This document shows, piece by piece, positions 27,522-36,509 of a stretch of 64,000 nt of DNA. The DNA comes from Bacteroidales bacterium (lineage in GTDB: Bacteria; Bacteroidota; Bacteroidia; Bacteroidales; Tenuifilaceae). The notes below the pieces were generated by a model that was not told the DNA's origin, made no database searches, and saw only the letters and a program-made list of their open reading frames with translations. The position numbers and the translations under genes were made by a program. Position 1 is the stretch's first letter. Every line of letters begins with the position of its first letter. The DNA lies in the NCBI GenBank assembly GCA_020636835.1, contig JACJXC010000004.1, positions 1 through 64,000 on the forward strand, given 5' to 3'.

Positions 27522-28982
27522 ATGGCAGAAATGCTCCGTAAATATTACACGAAACTACTCCTTGCCGCGCTAACAATAACCCTGTTACTGCCCAGCATAC
27601 CCAGTATGGCCCAAAATGAGGAAGAGTACTACCAAAGCTTGTTGGATACAATTGTGGAGGTTATGAACCCTGTTAAAAAACCTGTAATTTCGATAGGTAC
27701 AGGTATTATGACTTTCTGGGGCGACGTTCAGAACAGGGTGAAATCACCTATAAACGGGAACTTTGGATTCAAGGTGAATGGTTCGGCACTAGTTGGAAAA
27801 AAACAACACTTCAAAATCAACCTATTTGCAATTTACGGAAAACTAAGCGCTCACGATTTCGACATCTCGTACAATATGCAGCAACAAGCGCTTCCAGTTG
27901 ACGAACTAAGTGTTCCCGTATACCCCAACTCGTCATTCAAAACGGAATCATTCCAAATTGGAGCCAGTTTGGAGTACGACTTTGGGCATATCTTCAAGGG
28001 CAAGCGCTTCAAACCGTTCATAGCCGTTGGGCTATCCACAATGTTCTACAGCCCGAAAGGCAACCTTAAATTATCAAATAGCGCCAACCCCAGCAATTAT
28101 TACTATTTCTGGTCCGACGGCACCATGCGCAACTACGGAGAAACCAGTCCCGAAGCGGCAACGGCCACAATAGTTCATTTCGATAAGGATTACGAAACCG
28201 ACCTATCCACCGCCGATTTGTTCAAGGAAGGCTCCTACAGCCAACGAACATTCACCATTCCAGTAGATCTGGGATTCGATTTCTACCTATCGGATAGGGT
28301 GGCATTCCGTGTAGGCGCATCGGTAAACTACGCATTTACCGATATGATAGACAACTACAGCAGCGACATTGCTAAAAAGATGAGCTATCCCGATAAGAAC
28401 AGCTATAACGATATATTCTCGTTCACATATTTCTCCATCAACCTCGACCTATTCTCCGATCCCAAAGCACTACTTTTGGAACGCGTATTCGCCGAAGCAG
28501 GAGATTTCGACTACGAGGTATTCTTCACCGACGAGGACAACGACGGCGTACTGGACAGATTCGACCTATGCCCCGATACTCCCGAAGGTGTAGCCGTGAA
28601 TGATTCCACTGGTTGTCCGTTCGATACTGATAATGATGGCATTTACGACCATATCGATGTAGAAAACAGCACCCCCGAAGGCGCAACCGTTGATGAGCAA
28701 GGCGCTCAGCTATCGCCCGAAACCCTGTCGGCCATGTTCACCAATATTAACGCAGTGTCGCGCAAAGAGATACGACTTATCCCGCTAGCCGACATCTGGA
28801 CACCGACCAGAACCTTTACCCCCGGAATCATACCTGACAAGTTCAGAAAAGTGGACAGCGATGCTGATGGATACATATCGTTCCAAGAGTTGCTTAAAAC
28901 TATCGACGACTATTTCGACGACAAATCGGAATTTAAACCGGAAGACATATACGAACTAAACGATTACTTCTTTACTCAATAA
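27522..28982 (+). CDS. Outer-membrane beta-barrel protein with TSP3 repeats and EF-hand
   Basis: The start is taken at Met10 of the longest frame, because a signal peptide begins there (KLLLAALTITLLLPSIPSMAQ) and a longer start would overlap the previous gene. Residues about 45-330 are predicted barrel strands. After these come acidic TSP3 calcium-binding repeats (DEDNDGVLDRFDLCPDTPEG, DTDNDGIYDHID) as found before OmpA domains, but no OmpA peptidoglycan-binding domain follows; instead there is an EF-hand-like loop (DSDADGYISFQELL). It is likely a structural surface protein. The gene order suggests it works with the SPOR-like protein upstream. Confidence 0.72.
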   Translation: MAEMLRKYYTKLLLAALTITLLLPSIPSMAQNEEEYYQSLLDTIVEVMNPVKKPVISIGTGIMTFWGDVQNRVKSPINGNFGFKVNGSALVGKKQHFKINLFAIYGKLSAHDFDISYNMQQQALPVDELSVPVYPNSSFKTESFQIGASLEYDFGHIFKGKRFKPFIAVGLSTMFYSPKGNLKLSNSANPSNYYYFWSDGTMRNYGETSPEAATATIVHFDKDYETDLSTADLFKEGSYSQRTFTIPVDLGFDFYLSDRVAFRVGASVNYAFTDMIDNYSSDIAKKMSYPDKNSYNDIFSFTYFSINLDLFSDPKALLLERVFAEAGDFDYEVFFTDEDNDGVLDRFDLCPDTPEGVAVNDSTGCPFDTDNDGIYDHIDVENSTPEGATVDEQGAQLSPETLSAMFTNINAVSRKEIRLIPLADIWTPTRTFTPGIIPDKFRKVDSDADGYISFQELLKTIDDYFDDKSEFKPEDIYELNDYFFTQ

Positions 28983-29022
28983 AACCCAACACAACCAACT
29001 ATAAACCTAACTCTAAAACCGT

Positions 29023-29049
29023 AAGCCCTGCCAACCCTAAGCAGGGCTT
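29023..29049 (+). terminator. Terminator hairpin after the TSP3 barrel gene
   Basis: AAGCCCTGC (29023-29031) pairs with GCAGGGCTT (29041-29049); the downstream tract is only partly T-rich. Confidence 0.6.
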
Positions 29050-29094
29050 ATTCTTTATATTAAACTTTTTGCAAAAATGCTTGTTGAGTTTTAA

Positions 29095-29130
29095 AATATT
29101 GAATTGTTGATAAATGTTTGGTTCAATATT
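29095..29130 (+). promoter_or_regulatory. Inverted repeat upstream of bcp-recA
   Basis: AATATTGAA (29095-29103) is repeated inverted as TTCAATATT (29122-29130), 47 bases before the bcp start. It could be an operator, perhaps for an oxidative-stress regulator, or an RNA stem. Nothing in the window identifies a binder. Confidence 0.3.
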
Positions 29131-29176
29131 CTGCTTCAATAATTGATTCTTTATAACTTTACAAAACCAACTTACC

Positions 29177-29644
29177 ATGAAAACAAAACTGAACATTGGC
29201 GATAAGGCTCCTGATTTCAAAGGGATTGATCAGGATGGAAAGAGTATTACACTGTCGGATTACAAGGGAAAGAATTTAGTGCTATACTTCTACCCGAAGG
29301 ATAACACATCGGGATGCACAGCAGAGGCATGCAGCCTGAGGGATGGTTATGAGGATTTACAAAAACTAGGTATGGAAATTATTGGCGTTAGCCCCGATAG
29401 CGCTAAATCGCACCAATCATTCATTCAAAAACATGCACTCCCATTCCGCTTAATTGCCGATACCGAAAAAGAGGTTGCAAATACTTTCGGGGTTTGGGCC
29501 GAAAAAAAGATGTACGGCAAGGCCTATATGGGGATTCTCCGAACAACATTTATTATTGACAGGAATGGCATCATCACTCATATATTCGACAAGGTTAACA
29601 CCAAGGAACACGTTAGCCAGATACTAGCAGAGTTCAAGAAATAA
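29177..29644 (+). CDS. bcp: Thioredoxin-dependent thiol peroxidase (Bcp/PrxQ)
   Basis: Reduces hydroperoxides using thioredoxin. Peroxidatic Cys47 and resolving Cys52 are in SGCTAEACSLRD, the atypical two-Cys PrxQ arrangement with five-residue spacing. Length is 155 aa. recA follows 17 bases later, so the two are probably co-transcribed; pairing a peroxidase with recA makes sense for oxidative DNA damage but the link is inference. Confidence 0.93.
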   Translation: MKTKLNIGDKAPDFKGIDQDGKSITLSDYKGKNLVLYFYPKDNTSGCTAEACSLRDGYEDLQKLGMEIIGVSPDSAKSHQSFIQKHALPFRLIADTEKEVANTFGVWAEKKMYGKAYMGILRTTFIIDRNGIITHIFDKVNTKEHVSQILAEFKK

Positions 29645-29661
29645 CAAACACAACATAAATA

Positions 29662-30681
29662 ATGGAAAAAACTGAAAGTAAAGATCGTAAAGAGGTCAGT
29701 AAAGAAAAACTAAAAGCGCTACAGGCCACCCTCGATAAAATTGAGAAGGACTTTGGCAAGGGCTCCATTATGAAAATGGGGGACAAGGCTGTTGCCGAGG
29801 TTGCTACAATTTCATCCGGATCAATTTCGTTAGACATTGCCCTTGGCATTGGCGGTTACCCTCGCGGACGCGTTGTGGAAATATACGGACCCGAATCGTC
29901 GGGTAAAACCACGTTAGCCATCCACGCAATTGCCGAAGCGCAAAAGGCAGGCGGAATTGCAGCAATAATTGATGCGGAACATGCATTCGACCGTACCTAC
30001 GCCGAGAAACTTGGTGTTGATGTTGAAACACTGCTTATTTCTCAGCCCGACAATGGAGAGCAAGCGCTTGAAATTGCCGACAACCTTATTCGCTCTGGTG
30101 CAATTGATATTATTGTGATTGACTCAGTTGCGGCACTTACTCCAAAGGCAGAGATTGAAGGCGAAATGGGCGATAGTAAAATGGGCTTACAAGCTCGTTT
30201 AATGTCGCAGGCACTTCGTAAGCTAACTGGAACCATTAGCAAAACCAACACTTGCTGTATCTTCATCAACCAGCTTCGCGATAAGATTGGCGTAATGTTT
30301 GGCAACCCCGAAACCACCACGGGTGGTAATGCACTGAAGTTCTACGCATCGGTTAGGGTTGATATCCGCAGGTTGAATCAAATTAAAGACGGCGACGACT
30401 CAACAGGTAACCGTGTTCGCGTTAAGATTGTGAAGAACAAGCTTGCACCACCTTTCAAAAAAGCAGAGTTCGATATTATGTTTGGCGAAGGAATTTCGAA
30501 ATCGGGTGAGATTATCGATTTGGCCACTGAACTAAACGTAGTGAAGAAAAGTGGTTCGTGGTTCAGCTACGGCGAAACCCGCTTGGGGCAAGGCCGCGAT
30601 GCTGTTCGCCAGATAATAATGGATAACCCAGAACTCACTGCTGAGATTGAAGGAAAGATTAAAGATGCGCTAAAGGCATAA
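29662..30681 (+). CDS. recA: Recombinase RecA
   Basis: Strand-exchange and SOS coprotease ATPase. Walker A is GPESSGKTT, MAW-type sequences IIDAEHAFD and IDSVAALTPKAEIEGEMGD follow, and INQLRDKIGVMFGNPETT is the L2 DNA-binding loop. At 339 aa it is full length and has no intein. There is no obvious SOS box that I can identify, and it appears to be transcribed from the bcp promoter. A strong terminator follows. Confidence 0.97.
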   Translation: MEKTESKDRKEVSKEKLKALQATLDKIEKDFGKGSIMKMGDKAVAEVATISSGSISLDIALGIGGYPRGRVVEIYGPESSGKTTLAIHAIAEAQKAGGIAAIIDAEHAFDRTYAEKLGVDVETLLISQPDNGEQALEIADNLIRSGAIDIIVIDSVAALTPKAEIEGEMGDSKMGLQARLMSQALRKLTGTISKTNTCCIFINQLRDKIGVMFGNPETTTGGNALKFYASVRVDIRRLNQIKDGDDSTGNRVRVKIVKNKLAPPFKKAEFDIMFGEGISKSGEIIDLATELNVVKKSGSWFSYGETRLGQGRDAVRQIIMDNPELTAEIEGKIKDALKA

Positions 30682-30722
30682 TAAAATATCGACACCAAAT
30701 TTTGGAGTTTTTTTCGATTTTA

Positions 30723-30754
30723 AGGGACGTGCAGGAGATTGCACGTCCTTTTTT
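30723..30754 (+). terminator. Rho-independent terminator after recA
   Basis: GGACGTGCA (30725-30733) pairs perfectly with TGCACGTCC (30740-30748) and is followed by six T residues. Confidence 0.88.
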
Positions 30755-30817
30755 AATCCCTTTGGATTCATATTTGGCATTTTTGAAGCCATTTAACCCA
30801 TTCAAAGCATATTCAAG

Positions 30818-30951
30818 AATAAGGTAATAAGGTCAAAAAATCAACTTAAATACTGCTACTAAGGTAAATTTGTAACAAAATAAGGTAAAAACATTAAGAC
30901 TATCCGTAGTAGGAATCAAAACAACAATCACATCAACCTTATTACCTTATT
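30818..30951. repeat. Gene-free region after recA with a 16-bp inverted repeat
   Basis: AATAAGGTAATAAGGT (30818-30833) is repeated perfectly inverted as ACCTTATTACCTTATT (30936-30951). Further AAGGTAA units lie between the arms (in CTAAGGTAAATTTG and AATAAGGTAAAAAC). The whole gap 30755-31151 is otherwise AT-rich with no coding potential that I see. It may be a small intergenic repeat or a regulatory site. Confidence 0.5.
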
Positions 30952-31151
30952 GAGAAATAAAGTGTAAAACAACTGGTATAATTGCTTCATCCAAATATCA
31001 ATTTAAAATCATAACCGTCAACATTAAACTATAAATCAAAAAATTCCCCTCGAATTCTATCGAATATAGTTTTACCCAACGATAATCTGCCGAAAAGTTA
31101 TACTATTCAAAATTTTGCGTATTTTTATTTGTTATTTCAAAACTCACAGAG

Positions 31152-33797
31152 ATGAAGAAAACGGTACTCTTCAGCATTCTAATTGCCACAATGCTAACCT
31201 CTTGCCAAAACTGGTTCAACCGCCATTTAATCGATGGCAAAGCCCAGCGCGAGGAGGTAAAAACAAAATTCGACGAAAGAATTAAGTTGATTCAGGAACA
31301 CGACTCCAGTATCAACCAAATAATAAATGGTAGCTTGACGCTAAAAGAACGCGAAGGCTTCGAATTCCTGTACGCCTACATGCCACTAAGCGACCTAGTT
31401 ATGCACAAAAGCAGCTATGTGCTAAAGCAAGTCCAATCATCGCTCGAAGCACGATCGTTCTTTAAGTGGGGAAAGGACGTTCCATCAGAGATTTTTCTTC
31501 ATTTTGTGCTCCCCTATCGAATCAACAATGAATATACCGATTCTGCCCGTCAGGTTTTCCTTGCAGAGCTGAAAGGACGCCTCGAAGGATTGAGCATGTA
31601 CGATGCAGCACTAGAGGTTAACCACTGGTGCCACGAAAAGGTTATCTACAAATCGACCGACGAAAGGACATCGGGGCCACTAACCACCGTTCGTACCGCA
31701 TTTGGCCGCTGTGGCGAGGAATCAACATTTGCAGTGGCAGCGCTACGCTCAGTGGGCATTCCTGCTCGTCAGGTGTACACTCCACGCTGGGCGCATACCG
31801 ACGATAACCACGCCTGGGTTGAAGTTTGGGTCGATGATAAATGGCACTTCCTTGGCGCATGCGAACCTGAACTAGAGCTAAACATGGGTTGGTTTGCAGG
31901 CCCTGCAAAAAGAGCAATGATGATGCGCACTTTTGTATTCGGCAAATACAACGGCGATGAAGAAAAACTAACCGATTCGGAATGGTTCACGGAAATCAAC
32001 CTGATTGGCAACTATGCTCCTACCAAAAACCTTAACATTAAAGTAGTTGACGAAAATGGGAATGCTGTAAACGACGCTAAAATTGAGTTTCAACTTTACA
32101 ACTACGCGGAGTTTTATCCCATAGGAACAAAGCAAACCGACAAGGAGGGCACATGCTCACTCACCACAGGATTTGGCGATTTAATTGTATGGGCATCGAA
32201 AGATAATAGGGTTGGCTTTTCCAAAGCCGAAAAAGATGCAACCGATGTAACTATAAACATTGCAGAGAATCCAACCTTTGCAGATTTGGACTTAACACTA
32301 ACACCTCCTGCAGAGCAACCTGTAACCCAAGCAGACCAAACAAAAGCCGAAGCCAATAACGCCAGGTTAAAGGAAGAGGATGTCATTCGGAATAAACATA
32401 TTACAACCTTTATCGACTCTGCAACTTCGGCAAATCTTGCAATGGAGAAAGGGGTTAGTATTGATGAAACATGGAATTACCTAAAACTTAGCAGGGGAAA
32501 TTGGCAAGAGATTTATTCCTTTATAAAAAACTTAAAGGTTAAGGATTTAACAATCGGATTGGCCATTCTTAGTAGCATACCAGAGAAGGATTTACACGAT
32601 ATTACCGCATCAACATTACAGGATCACATTGCCACTGTGGACTCTTTCCCATCAGTTATCGACAGCAAAGAATTTAAGGATTTCGACAAATACGTTCTTT
32701 CGCCTAGAATTGGCAGAGAATTCATTACACCCTGGAGAGGGTTCCTACAAAGCTCATTCACATTCGACGAAATTGGATTCTTCCGCAACAATCCATACAA
32801 CATTGCGAAGTGGATTACAGAAAACATCACCCTTGATAAGGAAAGTAACTACTACAAAGTCCCGCTAAGCCCCGAAAGCGTATTTAAATTCAGAATTGCC
32901 GACGAGTATTCGCGTAATGTATTCTTTGTGGCCGCTTGCCGTAGTTTTGGAATTCCCGCAAGGCTCGAACCCTCTACCAAACGTCCACAATTCCTAATGC
33001 GCGACAAGTGGAACGATGTGGTTTTTGAAGAAACCGCTGAGCAGGTGTTCCCTAAGGGCACGTTGAATTTGAACCTTGGCAACAATCTTCCAATTCAGAA
33101 ACCACAATACTACACACATTTCACCATTGGTAAACTGGAGAAAGGTAAATTTGTTTCGCTCGATTTTGAAGCAGACCCCAGCGTAAATAATCTACCCGCA
33201 AAAATCAGCCTCGATGCCGGATTTTACAGGTTAATCACAGGAAATCGGTTAAGCAATGGTACGGTACTTTGCAAGTTCAAGTATTTTGAGATTAAGGAAA
33301 ACCAAACAACAACCGTATCCCTAGAGTTCAACGAGAATAATACTCAGAACCAAATTGCTGGAATGGTTAATACCGAAACGGCAATCCCTAACCTAAATGG
33401 TGAAAACAGCGGAACAATTGGCGAACTGGCTAAAGAAAAATCGGCTGTTGTGGCAATAGTTGAGCCTAACAAGGAGCCCACAAAGCATTTAATGGTCGAT
33501 ATGGCCGCTGTAAAATCCGAACTCGACAAATGGGGAGGCAAGGTTGTTTTTGTGGTTGGAAAGGATAAAATGACCGACGATTTCAACCCAAGTAACTTTA
33601 GCAATCTTCCAAACTCATCGAAATTTGGATACGATAAGGAGCAAGCAATAGCCAAGGCCATTGCCGAGGGATGTAATAAAGCGCTATCGACAAACTATCC
33701 TATAGTAACAGTTATCAACCCAAAAGGCGAAGTTATTTTCTACTCCGAGGGTTATAGCATTGGTTTAGGCGAGCAAGTTTTAAAAGCGCTGAAATAG
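31152..33797 (+). CDS. Transglutaminase-like lipoprotein with a degenerate second copy and thioredoxin-like tail
   Basis: An 881-aa lipoprotein (lipobox MLTSC, Cys18). A first transglutaminase-like core lies at about 140-260: Cys187 in GRCGEES and His220 in DNHAWVEV are intact, followed by a peptidase-associated beta domain (about 290-390). A second similar fold at about 560-640 (VAACRSFGIPARLEP) lacks the catalytic Cys position and His. The last 120 residues resemble a thioredoxin fold without CXXC (VVFVVGKDK, YPIVTVINPKGEVIFYSEG). It may process or crosslink peptides; the function is unproven. The gene stop overlaps the GTG start of cutC. Confidence 0.75.
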   Translation: MKKTVLFSILIATMLTSCQNWFNRHLIDGKAQREEVKTKFDERIKLIQEHDSSINQIINGSLTLKEREGFEFLYAYMPLSDLVMHKSSYVLKQVQSSLEARSFFKWGKDVPSEIFLHFVLPYRINNEYTDSARQVFLAELKGRLEGLSMYDAALEVNHWCHEKVIYKSTDERTSGPLTTVRTAFGRCGEESTFAVAALRSVGIPARQVYTPRWAHTDDNHAWVEVWVDDKWHFLGACEPELELNMGWFAGPAKRAMMMRTFVFGKYNGDEEKLTDSEWFTEINLIGNYAPTKNLNIKVVDENGNAVNDAKIEFQLYNYAEFYPIGTKQTDKEGTCSLTTGFGDLIVWASKDNRVGFSKAEKDATDVTINIAENPTFADLDLTLTPPAEQPVTQADQTKAEANNARLKEEDVIRNKHITTFIDSATSANLAMEKGVSIDETWNYLKLSRGNWQEIYSFIKNLKVKDLTIGLAILSSIPEKDLHDITASTLQDHIATVDSFPSVIDSKEFKDFDKYVLSPRIGREFITPWRGFLQSSFTFDEIGFFRNNPYNIAKWITENITLDKESNYYKVPLSPESVFKFRIADEYSRNVFFVAACRSFGIPARLEPSTKRPQFLMRDKWNDVVFEETAEQVFPKGTLNLNLGNNLPIQKPQYYTHFTIGKLEKGKFVSLDFEADPSVNNLPAKISLDAGFYRLITGNRLSNGTVLCKFKYFEIKENQTTTVSLEFNENNTQNQIAGMVNTETAIPNLNGENSGTIGELAKEKSAVVAIVEPNKEPTKHLMVDMAAVKSELDKWGGKVVFVVGKDKMTDDFNPSNFSNLPNSSKFGYDKEQAIAKAIAEGCNKALSTNYPIVTVINPKGEVIFYSEGYSIGLGEQVLKALK

Positions 33798-34543
33798 TGA
33801 AAGGGTTCACCCTTGAGGTTTGCGCCAATTCGGTTCAAAGTGCTATAAATGCTCAAAAGGCAGGAGCAAAAAGAATTGAACTCTGCGAAAATCTTTTTAT
33901 TGGCGGAACAACTCCTTCGTATGGTTGCATAAAAACTACCCGTGAGAGAGTTGATATCGCTATAAATATACTTATCCGCCCAAGGATTGGCGATTTCCTT
34001 TACTCCGACATTGAATTTGAGCAAATCAAAAACGACATTCTAGTTGCAAAGCAACTCGGTGTTAATGGAATAGTTTGTGGCATTCTGCTGCCAAACGGCG
34101 AAGTGGACATTGAAAGAACCGCTGAATTGGTTGAACTGAGTAAACCCTTAACATTTACATTCCATAGGGCATTCGACTTCACTCCAGACCCTCATAAAGC
34201 ACTGGAAGATATAATTAAAACAGGTGCAACGCACGTATTAACATCTGGTCAAAAGAATAAGGCTACCGACTCCGTAGATTTACTGTGTGAACTTGTTAAA
34301 AAAGCGGCAAATAGAATTGCGATAATGCCTGGCAGCGGAATAAATGCTGACACCATTAAACGTGTTGTAAATACTGGGGCAAATGAATTCCATATGAGTG
34401 GAGTTAAGGATGTGGAAAGCAAAATGATTTACAGAAAGGAGAACTTAACTCTTAATGGGAATTCACTACCCGATTATATAAACCAAATTTCGGATGTTGA
34501 GTCTATAAAAATGGTTGTTGAGTACTTAAATTTGCATTTTTAA
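33797..34543 (+). CDS. cutC: CutC family copper homeostasis protein
   Basis: A 248-aa TIM-barrel protein. Family blocks are LEVCANSVQSAINAQKAGA, RIELCENLFIGGTTPS, NILIRPRIGDFLYSD, TFHRAFD and VLTSGQ. CutC has been linked to copper tolerance, but its biochemical role is debated. The start is GTG at 33797, overlapping the upstream stop by one base (TAGTG), so translational coupling with the transglutaminase gene is likely. Confidence 0.9.
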   Translation: MKGFTLEVCANSVQSAINAQKAGAKRIELCENLFIGGTTPSYGCIKTTRERVDIAINILIRPRIGDFLYSDIEFEQIKNDILVAKQLGVNGIVCGILLPNGEVDIERTAELVELSKPLTFTFHRAFDFTPDPHKALEDIIKTGATHVLTSGQKNKATDSVDLLCELVKKAANRIAIMPGSGINADTIKRVVNTGANEFHMSGVKDVESKMIYRKENLTLNGNSLPDYINQISDVESIKMVVEYLNLHF

Positions 34544-34553
34544 TTTTAACAAA

Positions 34554-35432
34554 ATGGGCAATTTGATTGATAAAGCAGAATTTGACAGAATCGTTCTAAG
34601 AGCGCAACAAGAAGAGATTACTGGATTTTACATATACAAACGTTTAGCCGCCATTGAGAAAAACGAAGACAACCGGAATGTTTTGGCAAGAATTGCCGGT
34701 GAAGAATTCGACCATTATAATTTTTTCAAAGGTATTTCTGGGAAAGAAGTAAAACCAAAAAGTTCAAGAGTAAATTTCTTTGTTCTTATGGCTAAGGTTT
34801 TGGGCTTAACATTTGCCATTAAACTAATGGAAAAGCAGGAAGTTAACGCCCAAAGCATCTATGAACAGCTGATACCACATCTTCCTCAAATAAAAGATAT
34901 AATGGAATCGGAGGAGGCGCACGAGAAGGAACTTATCGATATGATTAAGGAGGAGCGATTGGACTATGTAGGCTCCATTGTTCTAGGCCTAAACGATGCG
35001 CTGGTAGAACTAACAGGAGCACTTGCAGGCTTTAGCCTTGCATTGCAGAACACTAAGCTAATTGCAATTGTGGGACTTATTACAGGTATTGCTGCATCGC
35101 TTTCGATGGCAGCATCGCAGTATCTTTCTGTAAAAACCGAAGGAGAGAAAAATGCAGGGAAATCAGCTTTATACACAGGTATTGCTTATGTATTGACCGT
35201 TGCAGTTCTTATTACTCCTTTTCTATTGCTTACGTCATATTTCGTAGCCCTAGGAGTTGCATTATTCTCGGCAGTATTGATAATATTCCTTTTCAACTAC
35301 TACATCTCGGTTGCCAAGGACTTGAACTTTAAGCATCGATTCCTAGAAATGACCATTATAAGTTTAGGAGTATCGGCACTAACTTTTGGTATCGGACTTT
35401 TAATTAGAAACTATTTCGGAATTGATATTTAG
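34554..35432 (+). CDS. MbfA-like iron exporter: ferritin-like domain fused to VIT1/CCC1 transporter
   Basis: A 292-aa membrane protein. Residues about 1-130 form a rubrerythrin/ferritin-like four-helix domain with Glu/His metal positions (QQEEITGFYIY, GEEFDHYNFF, SEEAHEKELIDM); the C-terminal 150 residues have about five helices of the VIT1/CCC1 family (IVLGLNDALVELTGALAGF, GIAASLSMAASQYLS). The architecture matches MbfA, which exports iron from the cytoplasm in several bacteria. It lies 10 bases after cutC, so the two metal genes are probably co-transcribed. Confidence 0.85.
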   Translation: MGNLIDKAEFDRIVLRAQQEEITGFYIYKRLAAIEKNEDNRNVLARIAGEEFDHYNFFKGISGKEVKPKSSRVNFFVLMAKVLGLTFAIKLMEKQEVNAQSIYEQLIPHLPQIKDIMESEEAHEKELIDMIKEERLDYVGSIVLGLNDALVELTGALAGFSLALQNTKLIAIVGLITGIAASLSMAASQYLSVKTEGEKNAGKSALYTGIAYVLTVAVLITPFLLLTSYFVALGVALFSAVLIIFLFNYYISVAKDLNFKHRFLEMTIISLGVSALTFGIGLLIRNYFGIDI

Positions 35433-35470
35433 TTATTAATATGATTACGCTGAGGCAGTTTTTGAACAAT

Positions 35471-35541
35471 AGATGCTTCGACTCCGCTCAGCATGACAAA
35501 TCACAATGGCCCTTGTCATCCCGAACGATAGTGAGGGATCT
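35471..35541. repeat. Imperfect 29-bp inverted repeat in an intergenic gap
   Basis: The arm at 35471-35499 (containing TTCGACTCCGCTCAGCATGAC) and the arm at 35513-35541 (containing GTCATCCCGAACGATAGTG) are imperfect inverted repeats; 19 of 29 positions match. This sequence type occurs as a dispersed intergenic repeat in many bacterial genomes. No gene is involved. Confidence 0.5.
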
Positions 35542-35564
35542 AATCTACAACAAAAGAAAAAACA

Positions 35565-36083
35565 ATGGAAAAAATTGACAATTTCAGCCTGATATCACCA
35601 TTTGAGTTAACCGAAAACTTTTTCAACTCATTGGATAACGATTGGATGCTTGTAACAGCTGGTGATGAGCAGAAATACAACACTATGACCGCATCGTGGG
35701 GTGGTTTTGGGATACTATGGAATAAGCCCGTGGCTTTTATATTTATTAGACCTCAGCGCTACACATTTGAGTTCACGGAGCAGAATAACCAATTCACCCT
35801 CAGTTTCTTTGAGGAGCAACACCGTGATGCTTTAAATTTTTGCGGAGCAAAATCGGGCAGAGATTACGATAAAATGAAAGAAACAGGACTTACACCAGTA
35901 AAAACTAACAATGGAATTGCCTTTGAGGAATCGCGATTAATAATAGAGTGCGAAAAACTGTACGCCGATTTTCTTAAGGCAGAGCATTTTATTGACAAGG
36001 GAGTAATTCAAAAGAACTACCCAAAGTCCGATTTTCACAGGATGTATATTGGAGAGATAAAGAGTATTTATAGAAAAGGTTAA
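35565..36083 (+). CDS. Flavin reductase-like FMN-binding protein
   Basis: A 172-aa protein of the flavin reductase/Pnp-oxidase-like split barrel group. Blocks: WMLVTAGDEQKYNTMTAS, GILWNKPVAFIFIRPQRYT and FTLSFFEEQHRDALNFCG. It is probably a small FMN or FAD binding oxidoreductase; the substrate is unknown. It ends convergently, overlapping the S4 gene by four bases. Confidence 0.82.
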   Translation: MEKIDNFSLISPFELTENFFNSLDNDWMLVTAGDEQKYNTMTASWGGFGILWNKPVAFIFIRPQRYTFEFTEQNNQFTLSFFEEQHRDALNFCGAKSGRDYDKMKETGLTPVKTNNGIAFEESRLIIECEKLYADFLKAEHFIDKGVIQKNYPKSDFHRMYIGEIKSIYRKG

Positions 36084-36508
36084 TCCTCAGCCTTCTCGTC
36101 CTCATCGTCCCAGTCGAAACCCTCGAATCCATCCTCGAAAAGTTCGTCCAATGAGCGACGGTCTTTTTTAGTGGGTCGACCAGTACCGCGTTCGCGGTAG
36201 ATGTTAAAGGACATAAATGCAGGGTCGAGTTTCTGCAACTCATCGGCTGGGGTCAAATTCTCAAGGTAATCCATAACAAGTTTTGCCCCTACCCTACTTT
36301 TGGGAAAACCCTTTACCTTAAAGGTGTAATTAACAGGAGGTTTACGCACCACAACGGTATCGCCAACCTGAACCTCACGGGCAGGCTTAACCATGTTCCC
36401 GTTGATTGTAACCCGACCCTTTCGACAAAAATCGATAGCAATGCTGCGGGTTTTGAATATCCGCACGCTCCATAGCCATTTATCAATCCTTGTAGAACTC
36501 TCAGCCAT
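36080..36508 (-). CDS. S4-domain RNA-binding protein (HslR-like)
   Basis: A 142-aa protein with the S4 RNA-binding fold at residues about 5-70: RIDKWLWSVRIFKTRSIA, GRVTINGNMVKPAREVQVGD. The C-terminal part is highly charged and acidic (EDGFEGFDWDDEDEK). In Escherichia coli the related HslR recycles stalled 50S subunits with peptidyl-tRNA. It is placed two bases from pth, which cleaves peptidyl-tRNA, so a shared ribosome-rescue role is reasonable. Confidence 0.88.
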   Translation of the reverse strand: MAESSTRIDKWLWSVRIFKTRSIAIDFCRKGRVTINGNMVKPAREVQVGDTVVVRKPPVNYTFKVKGFPKSRVGAKLVMDYLENLTPADELQKLDPAFMSFNIYRERGTGRPTKKDRRSLDELFEDGFEGFDWDDEDEKAED

Positions 36509-36509
36509 G

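Noticed and set aside
29662..30681. Intein or SOS box in recA
   Set aside because: The protein is standard length and unbroken, and I could not identify a matching SOS motif.
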